Assembly: GCF_024721155.1 (NCBI RefSeq)
Contig: NZ_JAHVAP010000005.1
Span: 124,001-188,000, forward strand
Origin: Mucilaginibacter phenanthrenivorans
GTDB lineage: Bacteria > Bacteroidota > Bacteroidia > Sphingobacteriales > Sphingobacteriaceae
Reading direction: 5' to 3'
Length of the DNA stretch: 64,000 bases
Shown piece after piece: positions 15,443 through 23,348 of the stretch; positions within the stretch are counted from its first letter, which is position 1; each line of letters starts with the position of its first letter. Below the pieces are notes generated by a model. The model was not told the DNA's origin. It saw nothing but the letters and a program-made list of their open reading frames with translations, and ran no database searches. The position numbers and the translations under genes were made by a program.

Positions 15443-18016
15443 TTAAATGATATCCGCTAAATCACTTAGTTTTTTTCCAATCATTGTTAAACATCTTTGA
15501 AACTCGGCTATTTGGGGCGTTGTAACAACTAACTCTTCCCATAACACCATCGCCTTCTGATAGTGGTGCTTTGCCATTTTTATTTCACTATTCCTGTTAT
15601 AAACATCCCCAAGGTTATCATGTGAAATGGCAAATCCATTTTTAAAATCCGTATTATTTGGATGTTCGTGATAGAGTTGTTTCTTTAACTCGTTAAATTT
15701 TTGAAAGCAATCAAACGCCATTACTAAATCTCCCAAACTGAAATGAGTACTGCCTAATCTTTCAAAAGAAACTGCCAGTGCGTTCTTGTAATATACATAG
15801 CTAGGGTGTTCTTTATAAAGTTTGCCGATTGATTCATTAAATTTTTGAAAATAATTCAATGCCTTTTCTATTTCATATAAACGGATATAAACACTACCTA
15901 ATTTTTCATAAAAAATTGCCGATGCCGCCCTAAAACTCAAAGATTCGGGATATTCATTACAAAGTTGTCCAATTAGCTCATTTTCTCGTTCATAAAATTC
16001 AAGCGCTTTCTCTAAATTCTTCAAACGAACATGAATATCTCCAAGACGTTCGTATGAAATTGACAACGAGTGTTTATAACTTGCATCCCGTAAATATCTA
16101 TTATTCAGCATCTCGTTTAAATCTCTTCCTTTTTCATAAAAATCTACGGCGTTTGTTAAGTCGCCTAATTCCAAAAGTACGTCGCCCAATCGAGTATAAG
16201 AGATTGATAATCCTTTTTCGTCATCAACGGCAATGGCAATTTCCCGATATTTCTCTATTGCCGATTTTGCTTCAAACAAATTTCCTACTGCCAAATTATA
16301 AACGCCACTACGATCATTCAACTGGCCAAGCAACTTAAATGGATTTACTTCCAAGTTTTTAGTGATTACCGGCACCAATCTGGCGAAATATGCGGCTTCA
16401 GAATAACTTAAATTTGTCAGGTAAGTACCATCACCATCCAACTTTTCACCAAGGTTTATTAACAACCTTTCGCTATCTTGTCGTAACGAATCCTTATTTC
16501 TTTGTAATACCAACTTCTGTATAACAGGACTTATCCGATAACTGCTTTCGGCATAACCTAGCCACCCTTTTTGGAAGAGAGAATCCAATATTTTTTTTAA
16601 GTTGATGATAGTTGCCGGGTCAAAAAGCTGAGCTAAAAATTTCAAGTCATAATTTACAGCAGGCAATAGAGCAAGGTTTACCAGGTAATAACGTTCACTC
16701 TCTTCCAGCGCCGTAAAATCGTAAAGAATTTCAATGATAGCATCGGTATGGTCGGCAATTTTATGCACGTTCAAGGTATAATCGGTTCTGATATTAAAAC
16801 TACGTTCCTCCAAATACAGCCCCTTAGTTTCTAAATCGTTTAAGAATTTGGCCAACGTTTCACCTATGTCTCTAAGCTCTGCCAAATTTTTTGAGAATAT
16901 TTCTGTCAACAAGGTATGGTAGCCTATTGCCGCTAAAAGCCTGTCCAGTAACGTATCAAATTCGGTAGTTTCTTCCTTATAATTTTTTTCAAATAATTCT
17001 TTTGCCAGAAAAGGTGGTAAATGCTCAATATGCAGTTCCTGCTCTTTTTCTAAAACTGCATGACACCTGCTGGTTAGAAGCACATGCCAACCAAAGCCGC
17101 GAAATACTTTTATAAATTCTTTGATATCATCGGCTGTGTTCGCATTATCCAATACCAATAAAGTATCATTTGCAATTGGCATTAATGCCTGTTTCATGGC
17201 CTCAGTTTGCTGTTCCTCATTCAATCCGGCAAGGTCAACGTCTAACTTGGGTGCCAACTTTTTCAATGCTGGTATAATTCCCACCTCGCAAAATAACCAT
17301 GCATTATACTTATAATCAGAAAGGCTTTCCTCCCAATATTTTGCTGCGAGGCTTGTTTTTCCAATGCCGCCTTCAGCATTTATAAGCATCAGGCTGCCGC
17401 CTTTGTTTAATTTCTCTCTTATAGCCTTTAATTCATCATCCCGGCCTATAAAGCCAATAGGGACGCTGTTGCCATCAGTATAAAGGCATTCGGCTGGGTT
17501 TTTATGTTTATTGCTGCCTTCAAGCAGATACTTATCAGCAAAAAGTTTATCAAGATTAGTCTTGAATAATCCTGTTAATTCTTCGGCATCTTTATACTGA
17601 ATGGGAAACTGCCCTTCATCCGCATATTTCTTTTTAAATGCTACAAGGCTGTCTTTATCGACGTCATTTTGTGTTTTAGGTAACGGCGCGATTTTCTCAA
17701 ACACATAGATTTTGGGATTATGGTCAGTAAACCTGAACTGTCCAAGCGCCCTGTCAAATTCAATATTTGTAAACTTGCCAACCTTGCTCCAGTACAGCAT
17801 TACAAAAATGTCGCAGCTTTTTAATTCTTTGTTGTAATGGTCTTGCTTATGAGTTTGGTAAACCTCGCCGCCGATGTCTTCCCATAAAACTACCTGCAAA
17901 TACACATTTTTGTCTTTCAGCAAATTATTCTGGCGGGCAATAAATATCTCAAACTGCTCACGATCTGCTTTCAGTTCGTAAGACGAGGCAAGGAATATTC
18001 TGTAGGTTTGCTGCAT
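15443..18016 (-). CDS. STAND (NB-ARC-type) ATPase with N-terminal TIR/DUF4062-like domain and C-terminal TPRs
   Basis: An 857-residue multidomain protein. Residues 1-165 form an alpha/beta domain (YRIFLASSYELKADREQFE, CDIFVMLYWSKVGKFTNIEFDRAL) resembling the DUF4062/TIR-like N-domains found on bacterial STAND proteins. An NB-ARC-like ATPase follows: GRDDELKAIREKL, Walker A AEGGIGKT (214-221), Walker B TLLVLDN (285-291), LLTSR sensor (313-317), and HLPPFLAKELF. A winged-helix-like section lies at about 430-520, and at least four TPR pairs fill residues 570-830 (SISYERLGDIHVRLKNLEKALEFYERE and similar). The architecture is that of signal-transducing NLR-like proteins, many of which act in phage defence. 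It follows the CGNR gene by 66 bp. The TPR half is visibly more AT-rich than metK, consistent with transfer. Confidence 0.85.
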   Translation of the reverse strand: MQQTYRIFLASSYELKADREQFEIFIARQNNLLKDKNVYLQVVLWEDIGGEVYQTHKQDHYNKELKSCDIFVMLYWSKVGKFTNIEFDRALGQFRFTDHNPKIYVFEKIAPLPKTQNDVDKDSLVAFKKKYADEGQFPIQYKDAEELTGLFKTNLDKLFADKYLLEGSNKHKNPAECLYTDGNSVPIGFIGRDDELKAIREKLNKGGSLMLINAEGGIGKTSLAAKYWEESLSDYKYNAWLFCEVGIIPALKKLAPKLDVDLAGLNEEQQTEAMKQALMPIANDTLLVLDNANTADDIKEFIKVFRGFGWHVLLTSRCHAVLEKEQELHIEHLPPFLAKELFEKNYKEETTEFDTLLDRLLAAIGYHTLLTEIFSKNLAELRDIGETLAKFLNDLETKGLYLEERSFNIRTDYTLNVHKIADHTDAIIEILYDFTALEESERYYLVNLALLPAVNYDLKFLAQLFDPATIINLKKILDSLFQKGWLGYAESSYRISPVIQKLVLQRNKDSLRQDSERLLINLGEKLDGDGTYLTNLSYSEAAYFARLVPVITKNLEVNPFKLLGQLNDRSGVYNLAVGNLFEAKSAIEKYREIAIAVDDEKGLSISYTRLGDVLLELGDLTNAVDFYEKGRDLNEMLNNRYLRDASYKHSLSISYERLGDIHVRLKNLEKALEFYERENELIGQLCNEYPESLSFRAASAIFYEKLGSVYIRLYEIEKALNYFQKFNESIGKLYKEHPSYVYYKNALAVSFERLGSTHFSLGDLVMAFDCFQKFNELKKQLYHEHPNNTDFKNGFAISHDNLGDVYNRNSEIKMAKHHYQKAMVLWEELVVTTPQIAEFQRCLTMIGKKLSDLADII

Positions 18017-18082
18017 AGTTGTTCAGGTAACCGCAATGTACAAAATAGCTGTGAGACAAGAAAATAAGGAATCGTCAAATCA

Positions 18083-18736
18083 TCACACCACACACTTCTT
18101 CCTCCTCCTATAATACTCCTTCGACCAATAAGCACTTCCACAAGTAGCCGGGTTACACCACCTCCGCTTTCCATTTTTCGATCTGTCGATAAACAAATTA
18201 CCACATTTGCATTTTTTAATGAATTGGCCGTCCATGGTCATTAAAAAGTTTTGAGCGCTTTTGATAAGCCGCCACAGCGGGAAAGCGAGCTGATCCTTCG
18301 TACCTACCCACACCTCCAGCATGCCGTAACCGTTCATATTCAAAACAATGCGCTTTTTCACTTCTTCAAAATGGGTATTAAAATTAGTTATCGTACCCGG
18401 GTATGGCGCAACACCTTCTGACAAGCTGACAACAAGGTCATTAATACAGTTCCTGGCATCAATTACCTTTTCAAACACCTTCTCCGCTTCAGGGAAATAA
18501 CAATAGCTTTCAAAGCACAGGTTATTGTACTCGGCTTCTTCAACCACTTTGGCATCATAGGCCCAATCTAAAAAATCATCATAGGTTTCCAGGTAATCCC
18601 TGCGCCCGTCGGTGTCACTTCTGTGTATGGTATTAATGAATTGCAGGACGGGAATATCGCCATCCATCGGGAACTTATCCCGGTTCGCGTAGAGTTCGCG
18701 GCGGCCCTTCAAAAAGCCGGTGTACTTATCTTCCAT
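18083..18736 (-). CDS. CGNR zinc-finger (ABATE-like) transcriptional regulator
   Basis: A 217-residue protein. The C-terminal 45 residues form a CGNR-type zinc finger: C176-K-C178-GNLFIDRSKNGKRRW-C194-NPAT-C199-GSAYWSKEYYRRRKK, with the basic tail expected for DNA contact. The finger here reads KCKCGNLF and then NPATCGSAYW rather than the CGNR sequence itself. The N-terminal part is the helical ligand- or stress-sensing domain that accompanies these fingers in the family. It lies 66 bp upstream of the STAND gene on the same strand, so it may regulate or co-transcribe with it. Its upstream region is the 43-bp repeat array. Confidence 0.8.
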   Translation of the reverse strand: MEDKYTGFLKGRRELYANRDKFPMDGDIPVLQFINTIHRSDTDGRRDYLETYDDFLDWAYDAKVVEEAEYNNLCFESYCYFPEAEKVFEKVIDARNCINDLVVSLSEGVAPYPGTITNFNTHFEEVKKRIVLNMNGYGMLEVWVGTKDQLAFPLWRLIKSAQNFLMTMDGQFIKKCKCGNLFIDRSKNGKRRWCNPATCGSAYWSKEYYRRRKKCVV

Positions 18737-18845
18737 AAATTATTGATTATTAATATATTATTGATTTTGTTATAATTTAGACCACCTACCGAAGGGTGAT
18801 TTTTCGTCAAAAAGCCGAATTTTACCAACCCAAAAAACGGTTTTG

Positions 18846-19045
18846 CTCCTGATAAAAATTTGGATTACGATGAAAGGCGCCGTTTTGCCCCTGAGAAAAT
18901 TTTGAATTACAAGGGTGAACCGCCGTTTCGCCCCTGATAAAAAACCCGGTTACGAAGGTAAAACCTTATTTCACCCCTGATAAAAATCACGATTACGAAG
19001 GAAAACAGCCCTTTTACCCCTGATAAAAACTTCAGAATTGACCGG
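18846..19045. repeat. Tandem array of five 43-bp units
   Basis: Units begin at 18846, 18888, 18931, 18974 and 19017, with spacings of 42, 43, 43 and 43 bp. The shared core is CCCCTGATAAAAA, four variable bases, GATTACGAAGG, then an A-rich and a C/T-rich end. Copies diverge at about a quarter of positions, and the last is complete only in its first third. A weaker sixth copy may lie at 18804-18845. It occupies the divergent gap between the CGNR gene and the secreted-protein gene. The 78-codon minus-strand frame across it (18907-19143) is an artefact. Confidence 0.8.
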
Positions 19046-19046
19046 C

Positions 19047-19092
19047 AAAAACCACCAGCAAAAGGGCAATCAGCCGCTTTTAGGTGGTTTTT
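19047..19092. repeat. Inverted repeat next to the 43-bp array
   Basis: AAAAACCACC (19047-19056) and GGTGGTTTTT (19083-19092) form a 10-bp perfect stem with a 26-base loop. The A/T-rich arms would let it act as a terminator in either direction, insulating the array from the plus-strand gene at 19301. Confidence 0.55.
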
Positions 19093-19272
19093 ATAAGTAT
19101 GATTGAAAGAACATAAGGGTCCACCCGGCAAATCTTTAAACAATAAAATGGGGTGGTTGAATTGCCTGGTTTAGGATTTATCAGGCAAGTACAAATATAA
19201 TAAATAAAGCTAATATAATTAGCAATTACACTAAAAATATCTTCCCCTATTTTACACCCTCAAATTAAAAAT

Positions 19273-19280
19273 TACTTTTG
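19273..19280 (+). promoter_or_regulatory. Candidate -7 box for the gene at 19301
   Basis: TACTTTTG matches TAnnTTTG and lies 20 bp before the ATG. The expected -33 position holds TTTT rather than TTG, so the match is partial. Confidence 0.4.
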
Positions 19281-19300
19281 CCATCCAACAATCCTGTTTA

Positions 19301-20452
19301 ATGAAAACATTCAAGCTGCTTATCATCGCCGTTTTTATCTTATCCGGCTATACCTGCCACGCGCAAATAACCCTGAATGCGGCGGTAGATACCGTGCAAA
19401 GCGCAACAAATCGTGCCGCTATCCATACCTTATCAGATTATCTTCATGCACGTTTAAATAAAAAAGATGGCAAATCATTTTGGCTGCCGTCTGAAGCTGC
19501 AAACCTGAAAACCTATGATTTATATGACGCCCATAGTCTGTATGAGATTAAATTCGACGAAATTATCATATTAGGTATTACCCAACCTGAAACCAACCTA
19601 TTTAAAATAAAAGTACTCTTTAGTTATTTTGGAAGCGATAAGGTAAGAACCATATGGTCGATCAATGATTTCTATTTAACCAAACTAAACGGCTTGTTAA
19701 AGTTAACTAATGCCTTGTTTGTAAACATGCGCATTACCCATTATCAGACCGTGAAGTCGCCCTGCATTACCTATCACTTTCCTGCCGGCTATGCTTACCA
19801 CCAGGCGCTAATCGACTCAGCGAACCATTATTTAGGTGCGATAGAAAAGTTCTTCAATAAAAAACTGCCGGGCAACATCAGTTACATAACAGCGCCTGCC
19901 TGTGAGAATCTGTATGCTACCCTTGGCGCTTCATACCAGGCTGGTACTATGTCATCGTCTACCACGTTTTGCGGCTTTTTTGACATGGATAACCGCATGA
20001 TAATAACATCGGGCAACGAGTATTATCTGCATGAACTATTGCGAACGCTAAACATGCTTTACCCCGGCGCGCCCGATCTGCTTAAAAGCGGCATAACCAC
20101 CCTATGGGGCGGCAGCGCAAATAAACCAGCCATTTATCACCTAAAAAAACTTTACCCATACCTCATTAAGCACCCCGAAGTACTGAACAAGCTGGATGAT
20201 TTTTATTATTTTGATGATGAAACAAATCCATCGTTCATTTTCCAGGCTGTTGTAATTAATTATGTATTGAAACATGAAGGCAAAGATGGTTTGATAAAAC
20301 TGATGAACACGCTAAAACCGGATATTAGCGCTGCAGATTTCTTGAAGGATCATTACCATATCAACGACGTACAAAAATTCTTTTTGGATGAATTTAAATA
20401 CTATAACCAAAGGAACCGGTTAGAATTCGATGACCTTTTGGCTATTAAATAG
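19301..20452 (+). CDS. Secreted protein with a degenerate zincin-like motif
   Basis: A 383-residue protein with a Sec signal peptide (residues 1-21, cleavage near YTCHA). I do not recognise a named family. The segment NEYYLHELLRTLNMLYPGAPDLLKSGITTLWGG (about 239-271) has the context of a peptidase-MA/gluzincin active site, a helix with HE, then a downstream acidic or aromatic loop. The second metal-binding His of HExxH is replaced (HELLR, 244-248), so catalysis is doubtful. It stands alone on the plus strand and is expected in the periplasm or outside the cell. Confidence 0.7.
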   Translation: MKTFKLLIIAVFILSGYTCHAQITLNAAVDTVQSATNRAAIHTLSDYLHARLNKKDGKSFWLPSEAANLKTYDLYDAHSLYEIKFDEIIILGITQPETNLFKIKVLFSYFGSDKVRTIWSINDFYLTKLNGLLKLTNALFVNMRITHYQTVKSPCITYHFPAGYAYHQALIDSANHYLGAIEKFFNKKLPGNISYITAPACENLYATLGASYQAGTMSSSTTFCGFFDMDNRMIITSGNEYYLHELLRTLNMLYPGAPDLLKSGITTLWGGSANKPAIYHLKKLYPYLIKHPEVLNKLDDFYYFDDETNPSFIFQAVVINYVLKHEGKDGLIKLMNTLKPDISAADFLKDHYHINDVQKFFLDEFKYYNQRNRLEFDDLLAIK

Positions 20453-20576
20453 GTTAACACCATCCATAACTCAACTCAATCTAACCTATTCAACCCAATC
20501 CAACTTAATCAACCATTCAACAAAAACTCCGAACAAAATGTGCTAATTTCAGTTTTTGAAACTGTAGGTACATTCC

Positions 20577-21704
20577 ATGAGCAATAAAATAAAGAGGTTC
20601 CGCTATAATCCGCGCCGTAAATCGGGGAACATCGGCGCAAGTCCGGGTGAGATCAGCATCCCCGAGGGGGCGTTAAAGCCAACCATCAACGTATATTCCT
20701 ATAATGCTAAGGAACTTGTCAGTAGCGAGGGGAAAAGCATAAAGGTGATACTCGATCAATTCAAAAAATGCCAGGACCATACACATTGGATCCAGGTTAG
20801 GGGCCTGGGCGACGCGGCATTAATTGAGGAGGTGGGTTCGTTATTGACCATAAACCCCCTGGTACTGGAGGACATCACCAATATCCACCAGCGCCCGAAG
20901 TTTGATGAGTACGATGATTACGTGTTTGCTGTAAGCCGGATGATCCAGTTCACCAAGGATTATGAGCTTACCAATCACCAGTTTTCGGCACTGGTAAAGG
21001 ATAACCTGATCATCACATTTGAGGAAACGCACGAGGAAAACTTTGAAGGCGTAAAAAACCGCCTTAAAATTGGTAAGGGCTCCATTCGCACCGCTGGTGC
21101 AGGCTATATGTGTTATGCGCTAACTGATACTATCCTTGATTGTTATTTCTCGCTGCTGGCGAAGCTTGGCGATCAGCTTGATATTGTTGAGGACCGTCTG
21201 TACGACCAGGCGGATAAAAGCATAATGTACGAAACCCAGCAGCTCAAACGCACCCTGATAGTTTTACGTCGCTCCTGCTGGCCTGAGCGCGACAAGATAA
21301 ACGACATGCTGCGCACCGAAAGCCCGCTGATAAATGCAGAAGTAAAAATGTTCCTGAAGGATGCCTACGACCATTGCATCCAGATAATGGACCTGATTGA
21401 AAGTTACAAGGAAATCACCAGCAGCATAATGGATATTTACCTGTCGCTGGTGAGTAACCGGATGAATGAGATCATGAAGGTGCTAACAATAATCTCTGTT
21501 ATCTTTATTCCGCTCACATTTGTGGCAGGGGTTTACGGCATGAACTTCTCACGGGTCGACCCGGTAACCAACAAGGTTATGCCCGCCAACATGCCCGAGC
21601 TGTACAGCGCGCACGGGTATATTTATGCGTTAGGCGGGATGCTGCTGATCGGCATTATCCAGGTGATCGTATTCTGGAAAAAGGGATGGTTTAGTAAGCT
21701 GTAG
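20577..21704 (+). CDS. corA: CorA-family magnesium/cobalt transporter
   Basis: A 375-residue CorA protein. The cytoplasmic domain (residues 1-300) contains WIQVRGLGDAALIEEVGSLLTINPLVLEDI and QRPKFDEYDDYVF, followed by two C-terminal transmembrane helices. The selectivity motif GMN is at 321-323 (GVYGMNF). It forms a pentameric Mg2+ or Co2+ channel in the inner membrane. It ends just before a tandem repeat array that separates it from the convergent glyoxalase-fold gene. Confidence 0.95.
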   Translation: MSNKIKRFRYNPRRKSGNIGASPGEISIPEGALKPTINVYSYNAKELVSSEGKSIKVILDQFKKCQDHTHWIQVRGLGDAALIEEVGSLLTINPLVLEDITNIHQRPKFDEYDDYVFAVSRMIQFTKDYELTNHQFSALVKDNLIITFEETHEENFEGVKNRLKIGKGSIRTAGAGYMCYALTDTILDCYFSLLAKLGDQLDIVEDRLYDQADKSIMYETQQLKRTLIVLRRSCWPERDKINDMLRTESPLINAEVKMFLKDAYDHCIQIMDLIESYKEITSSIMDIYLSLVSNRMNEIMKVLTIISVIFIPLTFVAGVYGMNFSRVDPVTNKVMPANMPELYSAHGYIYALGGMLLIGIIQVIVFWKKGWFSKL

Positions 21705-21711
21705 GGAGGAT

Positions 21712-21877
21712 GTGCGAATGCGTGGAGATGCGAATGTGCGGATGAAAAATTAATGTGCGGATGCGTGGAGATGCGAATGTGCGGATGAAAAATTGATGTG
21801 CGAATGCGTGGAGATGCGAATGTGCGGATGAAAAATTGATGTGCGAATGCGTGGAGATGCGAATGTGCGGATGAAAG
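21712..21877. repeat. Tandem array of four 43-bp units after corA
   Basis: Units start at 21712, 21755, 21798 and 21841, exactly 43 bp apart and nearly identical. Each is made of the words gtgcgaatg, cgtggagatg, cgaatgtgcgg and atgaaaaattgat. It begins a few bases after the corA stop. The apparent minus-strand ORF at 21691-21903 is produced by the repeat. Confidence 0.9.
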
Positions 21878-21909
21878 ACTACCGCTGCAAAATCAATCCG
21901 CACATTCGC
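21859..21909. terminator. Hairpin formed by the last 43-bp unit and an inverted copy
   Basis: GCGAATGTGCGGAT (21859-21872) pairs perfectly over 14 bp with ATCCGCACATTCGC (21896-21909), loop 23 bases. More inverted repeat words continue to 21926. Positioned between convergent genes, it probably ends both transcripts. Confidence 0.55.
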
Positions 21910-21927
21910 ACATCAAAAATCCGCACA

Positions 21928-22338
21928 TTAATTCTTCTGCCCCAGCGAAAACCAGTTTCCCGAATCATCCTTAAATAAAGCCTCAAAACCATAAAACTCC
22001 TGCGTAGGCTTTTTGGTAAATTCAACACCCCTGGCTTTTAGTTCTTCGTAAGTTACCAGCAGGTTATCGCACTCAAACACACCGAATCCAAACGTTCCCT
22101 TGCTTACCAAATCGCGCATTTGCTGCGCCGCCTCCTTTTTAAACATCATCCCCTCATCTATCGACATTAGGGAGATCTCCAGATCGGGCTGTTCCGGCGG
22201 ACAAACAGTTAGCCAACGCATCCCCGGCCCCATGGGCGCATCGGTATGCACCTTAAAGCCCAGTTTGTTAACGTAAAAGTCAAAAGCGCTGTCCTGGTTC
22301 AGAACAAAAACGCTCACGTGGTTCATTTTTGTGATCAT
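21928..22338 (-). CDS. Glyoxalase/VOC-superfamily protein
   Basis: A 136-residue single-domain vicinal-oxygen-chelate protein: MNHVSVFVLNQDSAFDFYVNKLGFKVHTD, LTVCPPEQPDLEISL and FKDDSGNWFSLGQ show the two babab units with His, Glu and Gln candidate metal ligands. Start chosen at the ATG at 22338; a longer frame uses TTG and adds an unrelated 19-residue stretch. Members of this type are often annotated as bleomycin/fosfomycin-resistance-like, but the substrate is unknown. It lies 132 bp downstream of a short AraC-type regulator on the same strand. Confidence 0.9.
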   Translation of the reverse strand: MITKMNHVSVFVLNQDSAFDFYVNKLGFKVHTDAPMGPGMRWLTVCPPEQPDLEISLMSIDEGMMFKKEAAQQMRDLVSKGTFGFGVFECDNLLVTYEELKARGVEFTKKPTQEFYGFEALFKDDSGNWFSLGQKN

Positions 22339-22470
22339 CTTAATTTGTTTTGTTGATACGAAGGTGCACATTGATTTACTACCGCACTTCTCCAAAATTG
22401 CTATAATGGAGAAAGGTGAGTGGAGATTGGTGAGTAGTGCCGATAAATGACAATTTCCGCTGCCAACTGC

Positions 22471-22911
22471 CTACTCAAAACTGCCAACTGGCTTCCATCC
22501 TTTTTTCTCGGCAAAGCAATTAGGGATAAACTTTAGAGGGGCGCTGGCTATTTCAGCCTGCCTTTGATGCTGTGTTGCCTGGTATACCGCCGGGGTTTGC
22601 CCAACCATCCGCTTAAATAATCCTGTAAACGAGGTTACGCTTTCAAAACCTACGGCATAACAAACATTGGCGACACTTATGTCGGTTGCTAAAAACTGTT
22701 TTGCCTTTTCAATGCGCACAAACGACAGGTATTGATGCGGGGTTTTGCCGTAGATAGAATGGAACAACCTGATAAAATGAAATTTGGAGAAGAAGGCTTC
22801 GTCGGCAATATTATCCAGGTCTATTTTTTCGGCATAGTTATCATCAATAAATAGTTTGGCATAAACTATACGGCGATAGAGGTATATTTTGGGATAAAGA
22901 AGGACTGCCAT
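22471..22911 (-). CDS. AraC-family transcriptional regulator (DNA-binding domain only)
   Basis: A 146-residue protein consisting of the AraC double helix-turn-helix (about residues 15-115: LDNIADEAFFSKFHFIRLFHSIYGKTPHQYLSFVRIEKAKQFL, VANVCYAVGFESVTSFTGLFKRMVGQTPAVYQ) plus a 30-residue tail. There is no N-terminal effector domain. The adjacent glyoxalase-fold gene on the same strand is a frequent partner in Bacteroidota and is its likely target. A related fragment lies 290 bp upstream (about 23200-23293). Confidence 0.9.
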   Translation of the reverse strand: MAVLLYPKIYLYRRIVYAKLFIDDNYAEKIDLDNIADEAFFSKFHFIRLFHSIYGKTPHQYLSFVRIEKAKQFLATDISVANVCYAVGFESVTSFTGLFKRMVGQTPAVYQATQHQRQAEIASAPLKFIPNCFAEKKGWKPVGSFE

Positions 22912-22995
22912 CCTATTTTTATTATCGGATTAATAAATAATATTCTTCATATTAACTATTGCGAAATATAAAGGATATTTTGTAAATTTAGCACT

Positions 22996-23175
22996 ATGGA
23001 AACACAAACGCTCCATCAAAAAATCCTACTCCTATCCGATGATCAAAAATTGAAATTGGAAGCCTACATTAATTTTTTGTTAGAGGCAGCCGAACAGGAA
23101 GAAGCCCGTAAAAAGGTCTCGGTTTCTGAAGATAAAAAGATGATCAAACCCTTCCATTCGGGTCCGCTGTTGTAA
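22996..23175 (+). CDS. Small DUF2281-like protein
   Basis: A 59-codon frame starting at ATG 22996 with a plausible promoter just upstream (TTG at about 22957, 21-base spacer, TAAATTTA as a near-match to TAnnTTTG). The protein METQTLHQKILLLSDDQKLK begins with a helix-forming segment, then EAYINFLLEAAEQEEARKK, and ends KPFHSGPLL. This LP/SDDQKLKLEAYINFLL pattern resembles DUF2281 or antitoxin-like small proteins. No toxin gene adjoins it. It is divergent from the AraC gene. Confidence 0.6.
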   Translation: METQTLHQKILLLSDDQKLKLEAYINFLLEAAEQEEARKKVSVSEDKKMIKPFHSGPLL

Positions 23176-23199
23176 AATTATAACCGCACAAAACGGATT

Positions 23200-23296
23200 C
23201 GTGAATTTCGGAGAATGAAAAGCGCCTTTTGCAATAAATATTGGTAAGGCCTGCTTTACCTGGATAGTTATCGTCTATAAACAGTTTGACCAAACT
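23200..23296 (-). pseudogene. Fragment of an AraC-type helix-turn-helix gene
   Basis: On the minus strand the frame SLVKLFIDDNYPGKAGLTNI followed by YCKRRFSF aligns with VYAKLFIDDNYAEKIDLDNI of the intact AraC gene at 22471-22911. The octapeptide KLFIDDNY is identical, and 20 of 24 bases coding for it match. Similarity fades after FSF and no start codon is present. It seems to be the relic of a duplicated AraC gene, separated from the intact copy by the small gene at 22996. Confidence 0.55.
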
Positions 23297-23348
23297 ACCA
23301 GGGGGGTGGAAACATATGCAGAGATAAAGCAGAGCCTTACATGCTGCT

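Noticed and set aside
18907..19143. 78-codon minus-strand frame across the 43-bp array
   Set aside because: The repeat period is not a multiple of three and the frame only reflects the absence of stops in the repeat; no protein features.
21691..21903. 70-codon minus-strand frame with repeating HPHIRISTHSH
   Set aside because: It is entirely made by the four 43-bp units and overlaps corA; an artefact of the array.
18846..21926. The two 43-bp arrays as possible CRISPRs
   Set aside because: There are no unique spacers separated by identical repeats. In the second array the whole 43 bp is repeated, in the first the copies are diverged, and no cas gene is near.
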